Of a DNA stretch of 64,000 nucleotides, positions 48,801-59,121 are shown piece after piece; position 1 is the first letter of the stretch, and each line of letters starts with the position of its first letter. The stretch spans positions 496,001 to 560,000 of the forward strand of contig JAALGY010000061.1 of assembly GCA_032358165.1 (NCBI GenBank), given 5' to 3'. The notes below the pieces were generated by a model. That model was not told where the DNA came from. It saw only the letters and a program-made list of their open reading frames with translations, and did no database searches. Source of the DNA: Diplosphaera chodatii (taxonomy: Eukaryota; Chlorophyta; Trebouxiophyceae; Prasiolales; Stichococcaceae). The translations under genes and the position numbers were made by a program.

Positions 48801-50174
48801 GGGTTGCAGCGCGAACTGTTGATCTGCTTCCCCCTACGTTTGCTGCAGGAGCTGACAACAACGCCCAACCACATCCTCTACACCGCTGCAGCTGCCTTGC
48901 CAGGGACAGCCGGCAACGCCACCACGACGTCGTTCGCTGAGCGCCTGCCTCTGTTTGCACGCGATGTCAAGGTGCGCAGTCTTATGTCGAAACCTTACAG
49001 TAGCGAGCTATGGAATCCTGACCCCTCATCTGTCGGTTGCGGTGGACATGTGACGCGGCAGCTGAGCCCTGACCTGCTTGTGAGCACTGAATGTGCTCCC
49101 GTCACGGCGATGGTGCTGATCATCCGCAGGTCGGCGACACAATGTTCATTCAGCTGCCAGACGCTGCTGAGGTGGCCACAAGCCCAGTTGTCGGCGTCAC
49201 GCCCGTCGCGCTGCCGACCGCCTACGCCGTGCACACGCTGCGCGGTGTGTCGCGCCAGCTGTCACGGCACCTTGCTGCGCCGCGATGCCTCTGTTGTCGC
49301 CTTGCTGCTTGGTGGTGCATGGCCACACCTGCTGTAGCTTGCTGCCAGAGGAGTCGATGCGCTCATTTCTGGACGCACACGGGTGTGCAGGCAACACCAT
49401 CGTTGACGGCGTTGCGGCGTCCAATTTTGGCCACTACCTGCACCTCAGCGCCAGGGACAGCGAAGCCACCCGCCATGCCGCAGGTGCTGCCATGGCTCCG
49501 CAGCAGTCTGCTGGCACGAGTTAGCATGATGCCGTGGAGCACTCAGCATTTGCACGGCTTTGTCAGCATGGGGTGTCACACACATGAGGATTCTGAACTA
49601 GCTGTGCTGCCCAGGTTGCTTCGTGGCATCTTGCGATTGCTGAACAACGTCAACCGAAATGGTGTCATGCTGTTGTGCAGCTGCAAAGGCGCGGCTGATG
49701 TGGCACGCCGCGCCGGGCTTGGTGCGCCGCCTGGACTCCTGGGGCCTGCTGTACCCGCTGACCGCCACCCTGAAGGCTGCCGGCGCTCAGGTGCAGCGGC
49801 AGACGTCCGCACGTTCTGAAGGCAGCAGTCTGGTGCCAGGCGACACCATGTGCTTTGGGAGCTGCTGCAGACGGCGCTGCTCTCAACTGCGTGTGCTGCT
49901 CAGGAGTCAAGCTGACCTGGTGGCAGTGCGTATTGGTCACTTACTCCCCTGTTGTGAATGGGGAGTGTGCAGAGGGAACACTGCCCTGCCCCTGCCATTG
50001 ACAGAGAGTTTTTCATGCCCCTCCCCGCTGCTGCAGGCCGACGCCCTGGCCAGCTCGGACTGGCGCACGGTCCGCGCCATTGGCTCGGCTGCCAGCTGCG
50101 GCCTCAATGCCATGCCGGCCGCCTTGGAGTCGGTGCTCGTGAATGACGCAAAGTTCCCCGGCGCGCTGCTGTGA
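45880..50174 (+). CDS. Secreted Cys-rich / SPPP / Hint (Hog) autoprocessing protein, copy B
   Basis: Sixteen exons, all in phase: 45880-45984, 46112-46226, 46398-46488, 46585-46650, 46811-46924, 47086-47185, 47290-47356, 47610-47756, 47973-48068, 48316-48419, 48620-48730, 48849-48971, 49130-49244, 49391-49483, 49681-49790, 50037-50174; 564 residues. The architecture equals that of copy A: signal peptide (MKVAFLLLALFQAGIVV), cysteine-rich repeats, a shorter SPPP stalk, module CPPQFSIPRGQPC, and a Hint/Hog domain from Cys303. Hog motifs are VF-CFHGDSRLVL, RRIADTVPGDVVM, VVNDDGALAWSPVVM, TTTPNHILYTA (T377-x-x-H380) and GNTIVDGVAASNFGHY. Fourteen of sixteen exons have the same length as in copy A; only the SPPP exon and the next differ. 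The intron at 48731 has the same GC donor as its counterpart. All catalytic positions are kept, so both copies are probably functional. Confidence 0.9.
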
Positions 50175-52694
50175 GGGCGGCGCAGTGCGCACAGCCGGCG
50201 GCACGTGTGGGTGGTGCTGTACCACTTCACACGCATACAACAGTGTGCCGCGCCTGCCTGACATGGTCACAAGGCCATGTGTTTCCCAGAAGTAGGGTCT
50301 GCCACTGATCGCAGCGACCCTGATACCGTCTTTCGCCCATCGTGGGTGTTGCCACCCCGCCCGTATTCTGATGGGGGCCGAAGTGGCCAAAACAGGCCAT
50401 TAGCAGCTGAAGCACGCCAGATTGCTGAGGAATGCTTGGACTTAGGGTTTTAGGGCTCCTTGGGCTTGGCTTTCCTGCACGTCAGTGTATGTCAAATGTC
50501 CAGGGGTGGAGCAGTGTAGAATAGGAGTGAGTCAGGTTTATGATCTTCAAGTGGGGCTGAAGAGGCCGCTTGTGGCCGCACTCTTGCTCGTGGTAGTCAG
50601 CATGGTCACGCACGGCCACAGACCAACGTAACGAACCAGCAGGTCACCGTCGGCGGGTGCGCCAAGTACGTAGGTAGCTTGCACAGTTTCGTTGTTTCAA
50701 AAAAGGCAGCTGTTTGTTGTGTAAATGATCTGTAGCACCTGCTGGGCATGCGCATGTGGCACCTGCTATGACGTGCAGCCTCCCTGTGACTATCGTTGGC
50801 GGCGATGCATGGAGTTCACATTGGCGGCTGCGGCCAGCAGGCAGCATGCTGGTACACGTGCACAGATGCACATCTGTTACCAGCACGGTAGCTGCTTACC
50901 TGTTACCAGTGTACTGCACCGCAATGCAGCAGGTGCATGGACGCTGTGCACGTATGCCATCCATGGAGCTAGCAAATCTGCAGGTTGCATGGCAGGATGG
51001 CAGTCACAGGTAGACCTGCATGCATGCTTCCCATATGTGTGGCACTACTCTGACTGCGAGAGATGCGTGCGCTCCCTCCTACTGACTAGCAGTCACCCCG
51101 TTTGCTGCTCGAGGTAGGGGCCGAGGGTGCACCCCATGACACATTCACCCGCCACTCGGTAATCTACTATACTGACTTTCGACCGTGTGGTACGGTCTCT
51201 GTGTTACATGGTGCCACGCCAGGCCTCGCACGTGGGCCCCTGTAGGGTTTTGAAGATACATAACACATTGTGACAACCGCCCGGCTGCTGTTCAGCACAA
51301 CACCACTTTCCACCCACACCAGGCTCGCGCAACTGAACGTCAACCCCACATGTTTGGCCGGCGGTCGGGTGCTTAGGCCTCACAGCAGCATACCAGCCGA
51401 CCACACAAACCTACCAGCGCTTGTGCCAGGTGCAGCGGCAGACTCGACACGCCAACCCCCCGAAAAATCCGTCCAGGTGAGCGTTTTAGCACATTGGTTG
51501 TTGTGAAAGACTTCGCGGGCCAGGACTGCGCCGATCATGTAGCGCTGTGGCATATGCTTCCGCGACAATTTTGGCGTTTGGTTGCCGACATCATCGTCGA
51601 CGGCACCACCACGTCCATCAGCGCCGCAGATCAGTACCCCTGCTATTGGGAAGCGCTTGAGTTCCAGTAGACCACTGCTTCGGGCGCGCTGGACACTCCA
51701 TCGGTCGATCGGTACAGCCGCAGCATGCATTACCGATGCCGCGGTCATACGGAGCAATACCGCACACCTGCTGACGGCCGTTTTCTGCAGTCCTAACAAG
51801 CCTGAGGTGTCTAGCCATCAGCACGAGCCGTCTGCCATAGTGGCCGAGGGCTGATCGGTCGCTGGGCCTTTTGCAACTACTACTGCACCAACGGTATCGG
51901 TGATGACATGCGAAAACCTCCCATCCGTGATCGCCAGACCCAGCTTGGTCCACGGAACCCGTGATCAGCGTCAGAACTGTGCGTTCGACTATATGCGCAT
52001 GGGTACGAGCGGTGAGCTGGTCGCGGCCAGCGCCCTGCATTCGTACTGCACATGGTGTCATCACCCTGTGCCTTTCCATGCACGACACTGCCGTTGTTCC
52101 CGCGGCCGCTGAGCATGCTGTCCAAACGATCATGACAGGCGTTGTGGTGCGTGATCGTGATGCGATCGTATATCGGTTTCGATGTCCCGTGCCGTGCCAA
52201 AACACGGAGAAGTTTTCGGCTATCGGGTAGATTCCAGCAGCGCACGTGCTGCATGCAGCACACCAAATCACTGCTGCCAAAAGGATCTATGTTACGCAAA
52301 CATAGCCAAACGCGTGTGTCGTTGCCTCTTCTTGCAACAGCCTGCAAGCATCTGCTGTGACCAGGGTTCCGTTCGTGTGCGTCAGCCCGATCTGGCAGTT
52401 TGTTCGGCTGCAACATGGGCCATTTGAATGATGCAGCACAACATCAGTACCGCCCGGTCCATGCGGCGCAGCTGCCATGCTGGCACCGTGCTAACAACAC
52501 CACGAGCGCGCAGCAGAGGCCGATGCTTGAAGCCATATGTGTGTCCAAGGTTGCATACCAGGCTGGTGGGCATGCGCGGCTGCACAACCCTCAGCATTTC
52601 ATGGGCTGCAAGCCGGGAGGCCACATCAGCTGAACATGTGTTGTCTCTCTGCAGGGTACCGATCTTCATCACTCCCGCGGCTTAGCTGCCGGCC
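50175..52694. other. 2.5 kb region without a recognised gene
   Basis: The sequence from about 51120 to 52420 looks different from its surroundings: it has more balanced base use and evenly spread CG dinucleotides, and it lacks the usual GTGAGC...GCAG intron pattern. Two overlapping minus-strand frames (51618-52280 and 51880-52416) are open for 220 and 178 codons but match nothing I know. I found no clear terminal repeats or reverse transcriptase/transposase motifs. It may be a degraded insertion. Confidence 0.3.
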
Positions 52695-55600
52695 ATGGCG
52701 CAGATGCGCCTGCGCGGCGGCATGCCAGCCCTGCTGCTGGCTGCTGCGGCCCTGCTGCTCAGCTTCTCCGCCCCAGCCGACGCCAAGCCACCGGGTAACT
52801 TGCCCTGTCTTCCTGTTCCCAGCAGTGGCAACTGCCGGGCTGCACACGCATCCGCATCCCATACCGCAGCTGCTCACGTCCCGCTCTCCGCTGTGCTGAG
52901 CACGCATGCAAGGCCGCACACTGCAATCCACAGAACACACCCTCCGGCGTCCCCAATGCAACGACCGCGTGGTTCCTGTGTCGCAGTGTGCGGTCCCGGC
53001 CAGGAGCCCGGGCCCAACGGCAAGGTGGTGCTGTGCCGGCCGGGGTACGCCAAGAGCGGCAGCGGCGCCTTCAAGTGCCGCCGGTGCGGGCGGGCCGCCA
53101 GCACCGACTTCCAGCCCCGCCGCGGCCAGAGAGGTGCGGCACCGGCACCTCCCCTGACCCCTCGAGAATCCATCATCACAGACCCGCGAGTTAGGTGCAG
53201 GGAGGAAGCCCTCCCCTCGCCTTGCTACTGGCACATGGTCAGGACCACGCTGGAGTGCAAGGTGTGAGCTGTTGGTGATTGGTTTGCGGCTCTGGCTTCG
53301 TCCATACATGTGGGTGCAGCCATGCACGTACCAGCACATCGCAGACCTCGGCAGTTCCAGCGTGCACCTTGCACGCACATCCACGACCGTCCTGCACTGC
53401 AGCTTGTGTGCACAGCATCTGACTGCTTGGCGTCATGCTTGCCTGTGCTCCTGTGCAGACTGCCTGACGTGCCCGCGCATCAGCGGCATGGTGGACCAGT
53501 CCCGCACCAAGTGCATCCCGCGGCCCGGCTACACGCTCGGCAGGAACGGCCTCCCGACCCCCTGCCCCGCCGGCACCGCCAAGAGTGAGCTGACCGGCTG
53601 CCTTTGGTGTCCTCAAACAAGCATCAAGCCCTGACATCCAGCAACCAGCTGCTCTGTTTCTGTGCACGGTGTGCGCTGCAGTATGCTCTGTGCTGCATGT
53701 TCATTCCGCAGCCATCGCCGGGGTGTTGCAAGGTGCACGGCCCTGATGGTGCGTCACCAATGCTGCAGGCACCATGTCAAATGCCAAGTGCACCCCGTGC
53801 AACTTCAGCAACCTGTACCAGCCGAAGGCCGCATCCATCGCCTGCCTGCGATGCATCGGTGCGTGCCACGCTGACAACTCACAGCACAGCACGTGCAACA
53901 GTATGCGCAGGGTGGAGTCCACCAGCAGCATGTGCTCTGGTGATTATGTGGACGCTTCCCTGAGCAAGTCACCAACATGATACTGTCGCACACAGGCACC
54001 GTGTCTAGGGACCGCAAGTCCTGCGCTGCCAACCCGGGCTACCAGGCGGGACCCGGCGGCTCTGTGCCCTGCCCCAAGGGTGCGCACTTGCGGGCAGTTG
54101 CTGTGTCGTGCTCGGTATGCGCAACCCCGTATCCAGTCCAAACCAAACTCCAGCCCCTCTCATGCTAAGGTGCACTGCTGCTGCACCTGCTCATATCAAG
54201 GCATGTGCAGCAGCAGATCCGTTGCGGAACACTGACGCTCAAGGAGCTGCCTGTGTATGGCCCCGAGCGCAGGCCTGTGCAGTTCACTGACGGGGTCCAC
54301 CATGTGCATACAGGGGGGCATGGCCTCTCTGCCTTGTTGTCTCACTTGGTCCTCCCTCTGCGCAAACAGGTACCGTCAAGCCGACCAAGGGCAACACCCT
54401 GTGCAAGCTGTGCAATGGGGAGCGGCAGTTCCAGCCCTTCACCGGACGCACAAAGTGCGAGCTGTGCCCCCGCGGTAAGCAAAGCTGCCTATCGCCCAGC
54501 ACACCGTCCTGGCCGCAGCGCGCTGCGCATGCACCGGCACAGCCTGAGCATGAGGAAAAGCACATTGGACCATAGCTGATCAGTCCTGACACTTCTGCCG
54601 CAGGGCTGGTCCGCAACGACCGCACCTTCTGCACAGCCGGCCCCGGGTACCAGCCGGGCTCGGGCCCGCTCCCTGCGCCCTGCGCCAAGGGTACGACCAC
54701 GAGTGTATTGTATTGTATCACATGATGACTGGTCAATCACCGGCCCTGCCCCAATTTGTGCAGTTGCATGCTGTCATATAACGACCTCGGGTACACGACA
54801 CGGAAACTCGAGTCCGCTCCCTCCAGCTGTGGTGCATGCAGCAACAGCTCCTCGCGCCGGACGGCAGTCACCAACAACCTGGTGCTGTGTGGCGGCTGCA
54901 GGGTTCGCCAAGTCGGGCACGTTCAACGGCAAGTGCACGAAGTGCGCCGGCACGGGCCCCAGGGGCGGCCAGCGCTACTCCGCCGTCACGGGCGCCGTCG
55001 ACTGCCAGGAGTGGTGCGCATGATGCCGACACACCGAGCTGGCTGTGGGTTCGTGGTGGCGAGCAAATCCCCAGCGTGCATGATGGCAACCAAGCTGTGT
55101 TGTGCTATGTCATGCGATGACATGGCACCGTTGATCCTGTTAGCTGTGTTGTGTGTGTGTGCATCTTGCCCAACACTTGCAGCATGCAACGCTGTTCATG
55201 TTGATGAGGTTTGGGTGCTTTTCATGTGCAGCACGCCGGGTGGCACCGTGTCTGCGGACCGCACCAAGTGCACACGTGAGTCGTGGCTGCCTGAGCTTGT
55301 GGCTCACCTCAAGGTTCCTGCACGCTCGTCGCGGCCTGACAGCGCTCGAGTGCACTGCCTGCGCACACCAGCTGCCGCCTTGGTTGCGCGAGCCTTCACT
55401 TGCCCGGCGCCCCGACATGTCGCACCGCTGACAGAGTGACTTTCCACTTTATTTGCAGCGCCGAGGCGCAGCCCGCCTCCGCCGCCCGTCACGCCCACCC
55501 GCATCACCAACCTCGACGCCCAGCCCACTAACAGCGAGACGACCCTCGTGGCTGGCGGGAGCGTCAACATCACCGGCAGGTCCGTCCTTTGGCACGCGCT

Positions 55601-57819
55601 GCAGTGTGTCTCCGCGAACAGTGTGCATGGGCCCCAGCAGCATTCGCACTGCAACTCGCAGGTACGGGTGCTGCTGGGGTCTTGCTGTGGAACCAAATGA
55701 CCTTTTGTGCTTTGGTTGCACGTGTTGCTGAGGTGCAGCTGTTGCACGAGGACAGCCGAGGATGCACGACCTGTGCTTGCAAGAGCAAACAAGCGTGGCG
55801 GCTTGACTCAGGTCACATGTGTGGTGTTGATATTTGCAACTGTGCGATCGGCAGGCTGACATACGCCGGCCCAGCAGATGGCCCCGGCGCCAACCGGACC
55901 GTGACGTGCTCTGACGACGAAGCGCCGGAGGTCAGCGGCTCCACTCAGGTGAGCAGGGCAAGCGTCGACATCTAGCGGTCCAGCTGCTGACGGCAGTGCG
56001 CACACGCGCTGCATTGATCGGACCGTGCTGGAGCTTGCCAGAGCCAAGGTTCGAGGACTATGGCTTCACCCCTTTGCTCGTGGCTACAGGCAATGGGCGA
56101 GATGCTGTGGACTGTCATCATCAACAACCTGGTCGCCGGCAACCGCACCATCACCTGCTACGCGCCCCCGGCAGCTGAACAGACCGTGAGCGCCCCCCAC
56201 ACCTCGCACCTGCCCCACAGCAGATGCCTGCGTGGTCATTGAGTGTCGCTGACTTGGTGACCCAACCCTGAACATGCACCAAAGGTGCCAGCTGTCAGTG
56301 CCGTGTCTTTGGAGATTGCCTGCATGCTGATGACGATGAGAACAGGGCAGCACCCCATAGAAGCAATCTCTTGTTGACAGCGTGCTGCTGACTCGATGGA
56401 TTTGCACTTGCAGACTGCCGGCCGGCGGCTGCTGCAGGGCACCATGGTGTACGGCCAGGCCCTCGGCTCCATCAACATCTTCGTCGAGGCGGCGGCCTCG
56501 CCGCCACCCAGGTGAGCATCGCCCTGTGGATTGAAGCACCTGCAGCATAGCGCACACGCGGCAGATGCGTTGCAAGTCAGCATGTCACTCGGATGGTGTT
56601 TGCATGCCGCCACCCTTCTTGACGCTAGGGTGCTGGCTCGTCATGCTCGCTGTCCTGCCTGAGTACATAGTGCCCACACGCTCATGCCTTCTTGCCTGCA
56701 GCCCAGCGCTGACGCCGCCCGCGGACACGACACCGCCCCCTGACAGCACCCCGCCAGACAGCACCCCGCCGCCCAGCCCCCCGCCCACCCCGCCGCCCAG
56801 CCCCCCACCGGCGCCGCCCCCCAGCCCCCCGCCGGCGCCGCCGCCGAGCCCGCCACCCAGGTGCGGACTGCACAGACCAGTAGGAAACACGGCCAGAGCA
56901 ACGCATCACAGCGCCCATTCCTGAGTGCAATTCAACAACAACAACAATTCAACAATTGCATACCCAGGGTTTGCTGCTTGCGCGTGTGACCCTGATCCTC
57001 GTGCTTGCTCCACTGCAGCCCGCCTCCGATGCCGCCGCCATCGCCTCCGCCCGCGCCGCCGCCCAGCCCGCCGCCAAACCCGCCGCCCAGCCCGCCGCCA
57101 AACCCGCCACCCAGCCCGCCGCCTGCGCCGCCACCCAGCCCGCCGCCAAACCCGCCGCCAAGCCCGCCGCCCAGCCCGCCGCCATCGCCGCCGCCAAACC
57201 CGCCACCCAGCCCGCCGCCGCCAAGCCCGCCACCAAACCCCCCGCCCTCGCCGCCGCCTAACCCCCCGCCGAGCCCACCTCCGCCGTCACCGCCACCAAA
57301 CCCCCCGCCCTCACCGCCACCAAACCCGCCGCCATCACCGCCGCCAGCGCCGCCTCCGTCGCCGCCGCCTGCGCCACCACCATCCCCGCCGCCCGCACCG
57401 CCTCCCAGGTGCGGACTGCACAGACCATAGGATGCACGGCCAGGGCACCGCATCACAGCTCCCATTCTTGAGTGTAATGTGCCAACTGCATACCCAGTGT
57501 TTGCTGCTTGCGCGTGTGACCCTGATCCTCGTGCTTGCTCCGCTGCAGCCCGCCTCCGATGCCGCCACCCAGCCCGCCTCCGATGCCGCCGCCATCGCCT
57601 CCACCCGCGCCGCCACCCAGCCCGCCTCCGAACCCGCCACCCAGCCCGCCGCCAATGCCACCTCCTAGCCCGCCGCCTGCACCGCCACCCAGCCCACCAC
57701 CAGCACCGCCTCCCAGCCCGCCGCCAATGCCGCCTCCCAGCCCGCCGCCTGCACCGCCACCAAGCCCGCCGCCCCAGCCGCCGCCAGAGCCCCCTCCGGA
57801 GCCTCCTGCTCGTCGTTAA
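52695..57819 (+). CDS. Secreted cysteine-rich and SPPP-rich protein without Hog domain (relative of copies A and B)
   Basis: Sixteen exons, all in phase: 52695-52794, 52987-53133, 53459-53584, 53769-53858, 53996-54079, 54370-54474, 54604-54690, 54902-55013, 55232-55275, 55459-55579, 55855-55948, 56090-56185, 56414-56511, 56702-56860, 57019-57408, 57549-57819; 707 residues. A signal peptide (MPALLLAAAALLLSFSAP) precedes cysteine-rich repeats of the ephrin-receptor-like type (residues 34-298; units such as CRPGYAKSGSGAFKCRRC and GPRGGQRYSAVTG), most with a phase-1 intron between. Residues 309-430 are beta-rich with N-x-T sequons (VNITG, NRTVTC, NRTITC) and could be Ig-like. Residues 435 to the end are SPPP, APPP and NPPP units ending EPPEPPARR. 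There is no Hint motif. A cell-wall or surface glycoprotein is likely. Confidence 0.85.
56861..57548 (+). repeat. Duplicated intron flanking an SPPP exon
   Basis: The introns 56861-57018 and 57409-57548 are near copies. Both open GTGCGGACTGCACAGACC, share GCATCACAG, and end with the same run through GCTTGCGCGTGTGACCCTGA to CTGCAG. The exons that follow both begin CCCGCCTCCGATGCCGCC. This shows an intron-plus-exon unit was duplicated in tandem, lengthening the SPPP tail. Confidence 0.9.
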
Positions 57820-59121
57820 GCTGCTTCGACGAACATCGATCAACCCGAAGCTACTCGCAGGTAGGTCAACGATACAGCAGCAACAATGCATTTGTCGGTG
57901 CCCGGCTCCGAGTGGTCACTGCCAATAATGCCTTGGCTGCCAATGAACTCCCGGCAAAGTCGGCCAGCTGTCAATCTAGACAGCTGAAATGGAGGGTTTC
58001 ACACATGATCTCGTCAGAAAGTTGAGAGCTTGTTGCTCGTGCTGCTGCAGACGAACGGCGAGTAGCACCACACCAAGGCAAGGGCGCAAGGTCGCCTGAA
58101 CACAGAAGAGCCTTCACCCCTGGCAGCTATTGTCCAGCGGCGGCGACAACACCCGGGCCTCTAGTCCTGGGCATTTCTCCAGCTTCAGGGCTGTGGGAAC
58201 ACCGGATGCATGGACCATTGTCAGCGCCCTGGTATGCATCACAGGCGGCAGCAGGCTATAGATAGGGGCCAGCTGCGTGGCCACTCTTCCATACCTGCTG
58301 CATGAATTGCCATTGTCAAATGCGCCTGGCGCACGACTGAACACATGTACCGTTTTTCATTTCAATGGGGATTTGTAGCCATGCGCATTGCATGGACCGC
58401 CGTGATGCATGCTTTACGGCTTGGGATTTCTGCGCATCTGCGCGTGTTTGATTTTGCAGCGACACCCGTTGCTCAGTGCTTCGTGCACGTGATCACCAAC
58501 GAACCCGCATGTTGGTCCTGCTTGCTGTCGATTTGTTGGCGTGTTGCACCGCTGCGCAGCACATCATCCTTCAGCTCTGCCGAAACATTGACACAGTAGC
58601 ACAAGCACTGGCTTGTGCTGCTCGGTCTGATTGTAGGTAGCCAAGCTCGCAGATTGATTTGAAACACTTGCTTGAATATGTGGAAAAGATGTAACAAAGT
58701 TTGCGGCAAACTTGTCTGCACTAGGCCGTCACCTCGCTGGCTATGACAATGCAACCCACCGACTGTGGCATGAGCCAACAAGACTATATGCATGCCTCGG
58801 CCACTGCTTGCTGGCGGTGCCCCTGATCACGGTACGTGCGCCTGCTGCACCCGCCCTGCCATCATGTTGCAGCCGAGACTGCCCGCACCCACATCAACGG
58901 CGCTGCCTGCGGGTGTGGTGCTGATGTAGCTGATCCTATATAGCAGCGCCTCCCTACGGCAAGCTGCTGGACAACTGCCGCAGCGCATGGTCGGCCTGCA
59001 GCCGCTTGATTCAGATGCTACTCGGGTGGGCGAAGGCAGCGCAGCCGCAGCTGCCCAGCTGTCACGGCACCAGGGCCTGTCAACCCCGCTCACGTTTGGC
59101 AGGCTGAAGTGTCGCAAGCGG
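57820..59121. other. Convergent region between the SPPP gene and the metacaspase
   Basis: About 1.3 kb between converging genes. An open frame at 58345-58599 (84 codons) has no recognisable motif and no neighbouring exon I could attach. Probably 3' UTRs and spacer. Confidence 0.35.

Noticed and set aside
56932..57891. A 319-codon Gly-rich frame on the minus strand
   Set aside because: Same cause: the complement of the SPPP exons of the third family member.
58345..58599. An 84-codon frame starting MYRFSFQWGF
   Set aside because: It has no motif, no supporting splice partner and sits in a convergent 3' region.
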